Assembly (NCBI GenBank): GCA_029007015.1
Contig: JAQXHB010000039.1
Span: 1-9,717 of the forward strand
Length of the DNA: 9,717 nucleotides
Origin: Bacillota bacterium
GTDB taxonomy: Bacteria; Bacillota; Clostridia; Oscillospirales; Acutalibacteraceae
Direction: 5' to 3'
In this document: positions 1 through 5,307 of the stretch, in pieces
How the letters are laid out: each line of letters starts with the position of its first letter
How positions within the stretch are numbered: position 1 is the stretch's first letter
Made by a program: the position numbers and the translations under genes
The notes under the pieces: generated by a model
Told to the model about the DNA's origin: nothing
Seen by the model: only the letters and a program-made list of their open reading frames with translations
Databases searched by the model: none

Positions 1-2
1 AG

Positions 3-800
3 CGCGCCCAACTGAATGACTGTGCCAACCGCGAGCAGTTGCGCGTCTACGGCGAACTTATCAAGGCCAATTTGGGCATGATTAAGAGCGGCGCGTCGCT
101 GTGCGAGGTACCAAACTACTACGACCCAGAGTACAAAACGGTGCGCATACCGCTCAACCCGTCGCTCAGCCCGTCGCAGAACGCACAGCGCTACTTCAAG
201 GAGTACAAAAAATCGTACACTGCCGAGCAGAAACTGACCGAGATGCTTGAGGCGGAGAGGGCAGAACTTGACTATTTGGACAGCGTGCAGGAGGAACTCA
301 GCCGCGCCGACAGCGAGCGTGCGCTGGTCGAAATCCGTGACGAATTGGCGAGCGGCGGCTATATTCGTCAGCACGGTGACAACCGACGCCGACAGCAAAA
401 ATCACTGCCGCCGCTGCGATTTTTGTCCGATGACGGGTTCAATATTTATGTCGGCCGCAACAACCGCCAAAACGATGAACTGACCTTGCGCACGGCGGAG
501 AAAAGCGATATTTGGCTGCACACAAAGGGCATACACGGTTCACACACGGTCATCGCCGCCCGCCGAGGTGAGGTGCCCGAGCGCACGCTCATGCAGGCGG
601 CCATGTTGGCGGCCTATCATTCAAAGGGGCGTCAGTCGGGCGGCGTGCCGGTCGATTACTGCCCCATTCGTCAGGTGCACAAGCCCGGCGGAGCCAAACC
701 GGGAATGGTCATTTATGACAACTATTCGACGATATATGTGACTCCCGACGCCGCCGAGGTTGAGCGACTGGCAGATTTATCGCGGGATATAAGCGAATAA
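3..800 (+). CDS. rqcH: RqcH (NFACT/FbpA family) ribosome quality control protein, 3' part
   Basis: This is the C-terminal 265 codons of an NFACT-family protein; the frame is open to the left edge, so the N-terminal NFACT-N domain is missing. RqcH binds stalled 50S-peptidyl-tRNA complexes and directs addition of C-terminal alanine tails that mark the nascent chain for degradation. In this fragment, residues ~60-120 are charged and helical (the coiled-coil middle domain). The NFACT-R (DUF814) domain spans ~138-250, with GRNNRQND (151-158), DIWLHTKG...GSH (169-181) and HKPGGAKPGMVIYDNYSTIY near the end. All are hallmark positions of the family. The first internal TTG (39) is not a real start, because homology-like sequence continues upstream of it. 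The gene ends 62 bp before yajC, with a new promoter in the gap. The older label fibronectin-binding protein A refers to the same family. The family assignment is firm; the role follows from characterised Bacillus RqcH. Confidence 0.93.
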   Translation, partial: RAQLNDCANREQLRVYGELIKANLGMIKSGASLCEVPNYYDPEYKTVRIPLNPSLSPSQNAQRYFKEYKKSYTAEQKLTEMLEAERAELDYLDSVQEELSRADSERALVEIRDELASGGYIRQHGDNRRRQQKSLPPLRFLSDDGFNIYVGRNNRQNDELTLRTAEKSDIWLHTKGIHGSHTVIAARRGEVPERTLMQAAMLAAYHSKGRQSGGVPVDYCPIRQVHKPGGAKPGMVIYDNYSTIYVTPDAAEVERLADLSRDISE

Positions 801-803
801 TGC

Positions 804-832
804 TTGCAATAATGCGCGCGTTAGGATATAAT
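804..832 (+). promoter_or_regulatory. Promoter of yajC
   Basis: A sigma-A type promoter: -35 TTGCAA (804-809), a 17-nt spacer and a perfect -10 TATAAT (827-832). It lies immediately after the rqcH stop codon and about 30 bp before yajC. Transcription should begin near 839, giving a short leader that carries the GGAGG ribosome binding site at 851-855. Confidence 0.8.
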
Positions 833-862
833 GAACTTTAATAGGACATAGGAGGATTAAAA

Positions 863-1210
863 ATGAACAATTTATATTTGCTGGCCGAGCAGGCCACCAA
901 TACCAATTCACAGAACAGTGTCGGCGCACTTATCAGCACCGCATTACCGCTTGTACTGCTTATAGCGCTCATGTACTTCATGCTCATCCGCCCCCAGCGC
1001 AAGAAGCAGAAGGAAGAGGAAAAGATGCGCAACGAGATGCAGGTTGGCGATGAGATAATCACCGTCGGCGGCATTTACGGCCGAGTTGTCTCCATTAAGG
1101 ACGACAGCCTTGTTATCGAGTCATCGGGCGAGCGCAGCAAGATTCAGATTACCAAAACGGCCGTTGCCACCAACCTGACTGTGCACGATGCAACTCCCGA
1201 GAGCAAATAA
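863..1210 (+). CDS. yajC: Preprotein translocase accessory subunit YajC
   Basis: A 115-residue protein with the standard YajC layout. A short N-terminal segment is followed by one hydrophobic helix (~22-42) ending in the typical LIRPQRKKQKEEEK basic/acidic stretch, then a small cytoplasmic domain with VGDEIITVGGIYGRVVSIKDD (~60-80). YajC associates with SecDF and the SecYEG channel in the inner membrane; its exact role there is accessory. The start is fixed by GGAGG at 851-855, seven bases upstream. The gene has its own promoter and is followed by a hairpin at 1236-1286. The next gene is a YrzE-like membrane protein, a neighbour also recalled beside yajC (yrbF) in Bacillus subtilis. Nothing unusual is seen in length or motifs. 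Confidence 0.95.
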   Translation: MNNLYLLAEQATNTNSQNSVGALISTALPLVLLIALMYFMLIRPQRKKQKEEEKMRNEMQVGDEIITVGGIYGRVVSIKDDSLVIESSGERSKIQITKTAVATNLTVHDATPESK

Positions 1211-1235
1211 TTTCGCACCCAAACGGGCATAACCG

Positions 1236-1286
1236 AATAGCCTCCCGAATATGCTGTATAAACGGCCTGACGGGAGGTTATTTTTT
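1236..1286 (+). terminator. Hairpin with T-run after yajC; also masks the next gene's SD
   Basis: CCTCCCG at 1241-1247 pairs perfectly with CGGGAGG at 1271-1277. G-U/A-U pairs add a few more pairs outward, and the loop is about 23 nt. A run of six T residues follows (1281-1286). This looks like a Rho-independent terminator for yajC, but the loop is long. The right arm GGGAGG is also the only Shine-Dalgarno for the ATG at 1287. The structure may therefore be a terminator, a translation-controlling hairpin, or both. Confidence 0.55.
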
Positions 1287-1685
1287 ATGCAAAGGCGCGG
1301 CGGCGACAGTGATTACATCAAACCCATAGTATTCGGCGTTATTGCAGGTGCGGCGGTTACATTTGCCGGACTGCTCATATTTGCGGTGATATTGACGGCA
1401 GGTGATATGTCGGACAGCGTGTCGGTGCCCTTTTCGCTGGTGTCGGCGGCGCTCGGAGCCCTCGCCGGCGGCTGGATATCGGCTCGGCTGTGCGGACGGC
1501 AGGGACTTGCGGTGGGCGCCGTTACGGGCGGTGTGTTGTTTCTGATAAATTTGCTGGCGTCGGTCGCGGCATCTGCCGGCGGAGTGACATCGCTCACGCT
1601 GGCAAAACTGGCTGTAATCGTGCTGTCGTCGGCGGTCGGCGGAGTGGCCGGCGTCAACAAGGCACACAAAAGAAAAATCAATTGA
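1287..1685 (+). CDS. YrzE/TIGR04086 (DUF3792)-type four-helix membrane protein
   Basis: A small, very hydrophobic protein of 132 residues. Four membrane helices can be read at about residues 12-37, 47-68, 72-94 and 101-123. They are rich in Gly/Ala, with charged ends (MQRRGGDSD at the N terminus, KAHKRKIN at the C terminus). Size, helix number and position directly after yajC match the TIGR04086/YrzE family of Firmicutes, whose function is unknown. An in-frame ATG exists at 1251, but it sits in the loop of the upstream hairpin without a ribosome binding site. The ATG at 1287 has GGGAGG (1272-1277) nine bases upstream, so I choose it. The stop codon overlaps the -35 box of the next promoter. 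The family call rests on architecture and context rather than a diagnostic motif. Confidence 0.75.
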   Translation: MQRRGGDSDYIKPIVFGVIAGAAVTFAGLLIFAVILTAGDMSDSVSVPFSLVSAALGALAGGWISARLCGRQGLAVGAVTGGVLFLINLLASVAASAGGVTSLTLAKLAVIVLSSAVGGVAGVNKAHKRKIN

Positions 1686-1710
1686 AAGAAGCCGCATATT
1701 GTGGTATAAT
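1682..1710 (+). promoter_or_regulatory. Extended -10 promoter of the downstream membrane protein gene
   Basis: -35 TTGAAA (1682-1687), a 17-nt spacer and -10 TATAAT (1705-1710) preceded by TGG, giving an extended -10. The -35 box overlaps the stop codon of the preceding gene. The predicted start, near 1717, lies within a long palindrome (1713-1736). Confidence 0.8.
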
Positions 1711-1712
1711 TT

Positions 1713-1736
1713 TGCCATACACCTCGGTGTATGGCA
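1713..1736. repeat. 11-bp perfect inverted repeat at a transcription start
   Basis: The arms TGCCATACACC (1713-1723) and GGTGTATGGCA (1726-1736) are exact inverse copies separated by two bases. The element begins three bases after the -10 box and covers the predicted start site. As DNA it has the position and symmetry of a repressor operator. As RNA it would form a very stable hairpin at the extreme 5' end of the transcript, which could protect it from decay. The sequence alone does not separate these. It ends 24 bp before the preferred start codon at 1761. Confidence 0.7.
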
Positions 1737-1760
1737 GTATTTATAAAAAGGGTGAAGTTT

Positions 1761-2324
1761 ATGACGCCTAACAAATTATCCACCATGACCGTTAAGGTCG
1801 GATTGCGTATGATTTTAAACCATCTGATGTGTCTTATAGTGTCGCTGTCGGTGCTCATCATTCTGCCAAATATCTACGGCGCGCTCATCGCGCAGGCGTG
1901 CAATCTGGGCATACTGCTGGTGATGTCATACACCTATGTGTGGCACATAGGCGATGATGACCGCAACAAGTTCAATTACGGCCACATCAAGCGCGACTTA
2001 AACCGCGGACTCAAGGCAGGGCTGATGGGCTATTCGCCGTTTTTGCTGACGGCGCTGGGATTACTGCTGTGTAAGGGCGGTGTCCTGCCGGCCGATTTCA
2101 TCAAGTATTACCGCATGATAATGTCGCCGTTTATGCCGTTTAATCAGGTGATAATGCCCACCACGCTGACCGTCGCAGAGCAGAGTTGGGGGGCCGTCAT
2201 TTTGTCGGCGCTGACCGCACTGATAGTGCCCATAGCGCTGTGGATTGCCTACCGCCTCGGATTTAACCGCATATCGTTTACCGATACGTTTTTTTACTCA
2301 AAAAAGCGCGGCAATGACCAATAA
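1761..2324 (+). CDS. Membrane protein of unknown function
   Basis: I do not recognise this 187-residue protein. It has two closely packed hydrophobic helices near the N terminus (~17-36 and 38-60), a polar stretch with several acidic residues (~64-82, GDDDRNK then HIKRDLNRG), a third hydrophobic region (~92-107), a Met/Pro-rich segment (~118-135) and a last helix (~145-166). The C-terminal tail is basic. An in-frame ATG at 1731 lies inside the palindrome and lacks a ribosome binding site. The ATG at 1761 follows AAAGGGTGA (1746-1754), so it is preferred. The gene has its own promoter and a strong terminator, hence is monocistronic. The layout suggests an integral membrane protein, possibly a small transporter component or sensor, but no function is supported. 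Confidence 0.72.
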   Translation: MTPNKLSTMTVKVGLRMILNHLMCLIVSLSVLIILPNIYGALIAQACNLGILLVMSYTYVWHIGDDDRNKFNYGHIKRDLNRGLKAGLMGYSPFLLTALGLLLCKGGVLPADFIKYYRMIMSPFMPFNQVIMPTTLTVAEQSWGAVILSALTALIVPIALWIAYRLGFNRISFTDTFFYSKKRGNDQ

Positions 2325-2332
2325 TCAGACAC

Positions 2333-2374
2333 AAACAACCGCTTTTGCCGGACAGACAAAGGCGGTTGTTTTTT
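2333..2374 (+). terminator. Rho-independent terminator
   Basis: AACAACCGCTTTTG (2334-2347) pairs with CAAAGGCGGTTGTT (2357-2370) through a 14-bp stem with one G-U pair and a 9-nt loop. It runs into a continuous T stretch ending at 2374. It ends the rightward membrane protein gene (stop 2324). The convergent leftward gene stops at 2392, and the complementary A-rich flank could make the element weakly bidirectional. Confidence 0.88.
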
Positions 2375-2391
2375 GTGCAAATTATGTGTGT

Positions 2392-3246
2392 TTAAAACAT
2401 ATCGGCCAGCCGCTTGTCAGCCGCGGCCAAGTTTTTGATGCCGTCAAAGATGTTGTCGGCCGAAAAGGCATCCAAGTAGCGGTCGGCCTCAAGGGTCAGG
2501 TAGCCCTGATAATTTATTTTTTTGAGTGCCGCGACAACCTCGCCGAAGTCGATCGACATGGAAAAGGGAATTTGGTGCGAATCATGCCACCGGTCGTTGT
2601 CGTGAATGTGCAGTGCCTGCAAGCGGTCTCCGAGGGCGGTAATCATGGCCGCGGCACCTGAGCCTGAGCCGCGCATTTCCGCGTGCCCGATATCGAGGCA
2701 GGCGACAAAACAGCCGTCATCGACCGCGTCCAAGTGCTGTGTAAAACTCTCTGCGGTTGAGCAGGCGGCAAAGGACGACTGGTCCTTTTCGCCGTCCCAA
2801 TTCCACATATTTTCGGCCGCAATTTTAACGCCGCACTCCTTGGCAAAGGGCAGCAGTTCGTGATACATTTCGGCGTTCTCCTGCGCCGATTTGTTGTTGT
2901 CGGGGTGAATTATGCAAATCTGCCCGCCGGCTTCTGCGGTGCACTCGATGGCTCGCTTAAAGTAGGAACGGATTTCGGGGCAGTAGGCGGGGAAAGGGGC
3001 GTGGGACTGATTGCAGGCGATGCCGTTGTCGTTGCCGATTTGTTTGAGCCGCCGCGCAAAGGCCAGGTAATTGTTCGACGCCAGCGGATGATTATTTTCG
3101 AGCAGGACTCGGTTTTTGTAGTCGTACCTGCACATTGCGAACATAGAAAAATCCCATGCGTCAAAGCCGGCTTTGGCTACATACTCAACCGCCTTTTCCT
3201 CACCGATTATCTTGGCCGCCGAGCCGATTTCGGTCGATGTTTTCAT
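2392..3246 (-). CDS. Sugar phosphate isomerase/epimerase-like TIM-barrel protein
   Basis: A 284-residue protein of the xylose isomerase-like (AP endonuclease family 2) TIM-barrel superfamily. Expected metal-site positions are visible: AAEN (Glu145), CLDIGHAEM (Asp185, His188), LHIHDND (His213/His215) and LTLEAD (Glu253). The barrel start GFDAWDFSMF and the late DxH..PF segment (222-228) also fit. Members isomerise or epimerise small sugars or inositol derivatives in the cytoplasm using Mn or similar ions; the substrate cannot be read here. The ATG at 3246 has AAAGGGTG seven bases upstream (3254-3261 on this strand). It lies 150 bp downstream of the araC-type gene in the same direction, with no convincing promoter in that gap, so it may share the regulator's transcript. 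Its job is probably to process a sugar released by the neighbouring glycosidase-like protein, which is inference. Confidence 0.85.
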   Translation of the reverse strand: MKTSTEIGSAAKIIGEEKAVEYVAKAGFDAWDFSMFAMCRYDYKNRVLLENNHPLASNNYLAFARRLKQIGNDNGIACNQSHAPFPAYCPEIRSYFKRAIECTAEAGGQICIIHPDNNKSAQENAEMYHELLPFAKECGVKIAAENMWNWDGEKDQSSFAACSTAESFTQHLDAVDDGCFVACLDIGHAEMRGSGSGAAAMITALGDRLQALHIHDNDRWHDSHQIPFSMSIDFGEVVAALKKINYQGYLTLEADRYLDAFSADNIFDGIKNLAAADKRLADMF

Positions 3247-3255
3247 GATTATGCA

Positions 3256-3332
3256 CCCTTTCTCTGCGATAACATGCGCCGTTATTTGCCTTTGTACCGT
3301 AGTGCGATTGATGGGCCCTTTGCACCCGATAA
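3256..3332. repeat. Two imperfect direct repeats, 60 bp apart, upstream of the isomerase gene
   Basis: On the + strand, CCCTTT-n5-CGATAA occurs at 3256-3272 and again at 3316-3332. Read on the coding (minus) strand this is TTATCG-n5-AAAGGG, with further partial matches (CAT, AATC) just downstream. In the proximal copy the AAAGGG is the Shine-Dalgarno of the isomerase gene. It could be a duplicated leader or tandem binding sites for a regulator. Confidence 0.5.
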
Positions 3333-3396
3333 AACAACGGCAGCAAAATGATTGTATATTTTATTAAACCCAAGCGTACAGGGGGGCGTATTTAAA

Positions 3397-4221
3397 TCAC
3401 GCCGTCCAAATTCCGCTTTTCTTTCTAAGGGAGGTAGGTGTAACAGCAAATCTTTCTTTAAATATTTTATTAAAATGGCTGTAACTTGCGAAGCCGAGTT
3501 CTTCCGAAATATCTTCAGTAGGCTTTTGTGTAAAAACGATGCAGTTGTATGCCTTTTGAAGTCTTAACTCATTTATATACCGTTTCAGAGTCATATTAAA
3601 ATGCTCCTTAATGAGCCTCGAGAGATGGTTTTGACTGTAATTCGAAAGTTCTGTAAAAGCCTCTATTCCTCTGTGTAAATTTTCGGTTTTTTTCATTTCG
3701 GTTATCGCATCGGCAAGGGATTTCGGCAGAGCGGTTTCCACCTCGGTGCTGTCTATATACGATTTTAAAAAACAGGACAGCAAGAATTTTAATTCATATT
3801 CTTTTTGGCTCAAAGCCAACTTTTCAAAATCGGCGCTTGTATATGGCCAAAGGCAAGATGCTGAATATGTTTTAGGCTCTGTCGATTTGCCGATTTCACC
3901 CAATAAGGAAGTATAATATACATTTGCAAGCAGTTCAAATTCGTGCCTTTGAACAGAAAGTGAAACGACAACCGTATCGGCGCTTTGATTTATAAAGCAA
4001 TGCTTATCATGCGGGCGCAACAGAATGATGGAATTGGGGCAAAAATCCACTTCGCACCCGTTTATCAGTTGTGTTGCCTTGCCCTGCAAAAAGTATATTA
4101 TTTCATAGAAATCATGAGAATGATAAATGTCGGTGAGCCTTCTGTTTTTCACATACTGAAAAATATAGTTGCTCTGAGTTCTATTATATATGCTTTTAAA
4201 TTCATATAATACATCCGACAT
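3397..4221 (-). CDS. AraC-family transcriptional regulator
   Basis: A 274-residue regulator. The N-terminal part (~20-95) is cupin-like, with the YHSHDFYEI segment, LQGKATQLINGCE and LLRPHDKH typical of sugar-sensing AraC proteins. The C-terminal ~100 residues carry two helix-turn-helix units: first ~186-208 (SNYSQNHLSRLIKEHFN), second ~235-268 (EDISEELGFASYSHFNKIFKERF), ending with the family's TP-x-x-LRK motif. An ATG nine codons upstream (4248) has no ribosome binding site. The ATG at 4221 has GAGG (4230-4233) eight bases upstream and is chosen. It is divergent from the transporter/glycosidase operon and upstream of the isomerase gene on its own strand, so it is probably the local activator, responding to a sugar through the cupin domain. 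The DNA is clearly AT-richer than the housekeeping genes to the left and right. Confidence 0.92.
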   Translation of the reverse strand: MSDVLYEFKSIYNRTQSNYIFQYVKNRRLTDIYHSHDFYEIIYFLQGKATQLINGCEVDFCPNSIILLRPHDKHCFINQSADTVVVSLSVQRHEFELLANVYYTSLLGEIGKSTEPKTYSASCLWPYTSADFEKLALSQKEYELKFLLSCFLKSYIDSTEVETALPKSLADAITEMKKTENLHRGIEAFTELSNYSQNHLSRLIKEHFNMTLKRYINELRLQKAYNCIVFTQKPTEDISEELGFASYSHFNKIFKERFAVTPTSLRKKSGIWTA

Positions 4222-4268
4222 TTTATCTGCCTCACAAAATTTTTGCATTAAATTTTCTCATACTCATG

Positions 4269-4282
4269 TGCTAATTTTAGCA
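4269..4282. repeat. 14-bp palindrome over the araC-type gene's -10 box
   Basis: TGCTAATTTTAGCA is perfectly self-complementary (six-bp arms around TT) and fully covers the minus-strand -10 box at 4274-4279. A protein bound here would block the regulator's own promoter, so autoregulation is plausible but not shown. Confidence 0.5.
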
Positions 4283-4302
4283 TAGATAATCAGCCTTTTC
4301 AA
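4274..4302 (-). promoter_or_regulatory. Promoter of the AraC-family regulator gene
   Basis: Read on the minus strand: -35 TTGAAA (4297-4302), a 17-nt spacer and -10 TAAAAT (4274-4279) preceded by TGC, an extended -10. It drives leftward transcription towards the start codon at 4221 and possibly on into the isomerase gene. Confidence 0.75.
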
Positions 4303-4337
4303 GTACTATTACGGGGATTGCTTGCCGATAAAATGAT

Positions 4338-4354
4338 TAAAAATCGCATTTTTA
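4338..4354. repeat. AT-rich inverted repeat in the divergent regulatory region
   Basis: TAAAAATCGCATTTTTA is an exact 7-bp inverted repeat with a CGC centre, located 15 bp upstream of the -35 box of the transporter operon. It could be a regulator site or act as an AT-rich UP-like element. A smaller inverted pair, CAGT...ACTG (4355-4367), follows directly. Confidence 0.5.
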
Positions 4355-4369
4355 CAGTGAGAAACTGAA

Positions 4370-4398
4370 TTTACATTCAATCCCACGGCTGATATAAT
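4370..4398 (+). promoter_or_regulatory. Promoter of the transporter-glycosidase operon
   Basis: -35 TTTACA (4370-4375), a 17-nt spacer and -10 TATAAT (4393-4398) preceded by TGA, an extended -10. It lies 31 bp before the transporter start codon. A second TTTACA copy sits 19 bp upstream (4351-4356). The match to consensus is good, so repression as well as activation may control it. Confidence 0.8.
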
Positions 4399-4429
4399 CA
4401 ATTGAGCGTTTAAAATGAGAGGGTTTAAT

Positions 4430-5284
4430 ATGATTTATTTACTACTGTTTTCGATTGCGTTTGCCTCTTTGAACAGCGTACTGTTACATAAAGCAAAGAT
4501 TACCCGAAATGATGTTTTTAAATTTAATTTTTTGTGTGCCGCCGTTTGGTGCGTAGTACTGTTTATTGCTAACGGATTTAAACTGCAGATAAACAACAGT
4601 GTACTCATTTGGGGCATTATATACGGCATAACCCAAACACTGTTCATTCTCTTTAAAACATTGGCCATGAACAGCGGCTCGGTTTCGATAACGACATTGG
4701 TCGGCAATTTTTCGCTGGTGATATCGGTTCTGTTTTGCTTCATTGTTTGGGGCGAAACGATATCGGCCTTAGATATAGTCGGTCTGGTTCTTTTGATGCT
4801 CGGAATTATTCTGTCTACCAATAAAGGGGCATCTAACGCCTCAAGCGCAAAATGGCCCTTGTACCTGATACTGTTTCTGATATTTGCGGCGGGAGTCGGC
4901 ATTTCCTTCAAGGCTTTTTCAAAAACGGGCAATTCGGAATACGCCGGCGACATGATGATTGTGGCGGCCGTGGTTATGCTTATCGCTTATGCCGTCATAT
5001 GCCTGTTGACAAAAAATCGCAATACCCCTGGCAGCGGTACGGTAAACAAAGAGTTTATTATATTCGCTCTGGTTTCGGGTGTTCTCAGTTGTATTTATAA
5101 CCGTTTAAACATTTATCTTTCAGGCGCGTTAAATGCCGTTATATTCTTTCCGTCATTCAACGGCGGCGTTATAATGCTGTCCACATTATTAAGCGTTATT
5201 TTACTGAAAGAAAAACTCAGTTTAAAAACACTTATCGGTATTTTGCTCGGTGTTGCAGGTATATGCATTATCGGCATTTTATAA
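4430..5284 (+). CDS. EamA/DMT-superfamily transporter
   Basis: A 284-residue polytopic inner-membrane protein with about ten hydrophobic helices in two halves of five, the two-EamA-repeat layout of the drug/metabolite transporter superfamily. Typical features are the end of each half: VWGETISALDIVGLVLLMLGI in the first and LLKEKLSLKTLIGILLGVAGI in the second, each with a Glu between the last two helices. Members move amino acids, sugars, nucleosides or other metabolites; the substrate is not evident. An upstream in-frame ATG (4415) lacks a ribosome binding site. The ATG at 4430 follows GAGAGGG (4417-4423) with six bases between. It lies 23 bp before the glycosidase-like gene, clearly co-transcribed, so uptake or export of that enzyme's substrate or product is likely (inference). 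Confidence 0.88.
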   Translation: MIYLLLFSIAFASLNSVLLHKAKITRNDVFKFNFLCAAVWCVVLFIANGFKLQINNSVLIWGIIYGITQTLFILFKTLAMNSGSVSITTLVGNFSLVISVLFCFIVWGETISALDIVGLVLLMLGIILSTNKGASNASSAKWPLYLILFLIFAAGVGISFKAFSKTGNSEYAGDMMIVAAVVMLIAYAVICLLTKNRNTPGSGTVNKEFIIFALVSGVLSCIYNRLNIYLSGALNAVIFFPSFNGGVIMLSTLLSVILLKEKLSLKTLIGILLGVAGICIIGIL

Positions 5285-5307
5285 AAAGAAAAACAGGAGA
5301 TGGCATT

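Noticed and set aside
1313..1861. Long open frame on the minus strand (182 codons) across the yrzE-like gene and the next promoter
   Set aside because: It is antisense to a well-supported membrane protein gene and covers a strong + strand promoter and palindrome; the translation is low-complexity Thr/Ala/Pro, typical of a shadow frame.
3247..3396. A dedicated promoter for the isomerase gene (for example TATACAAT-like sequence near 3352-3359)
   Set aside because: No -35 element at a proper distance could be found; co-transcription with the AraC-type gene is at least as likely.
3384..3405. GGCGT...ACGCC inverted pair at the end of the AraC-type gene as terminator
   Set aside because: The stem is five base pairs with a nine-base AT loop and, in the minus-strand direction, is followed by a C-run rather than T residues.
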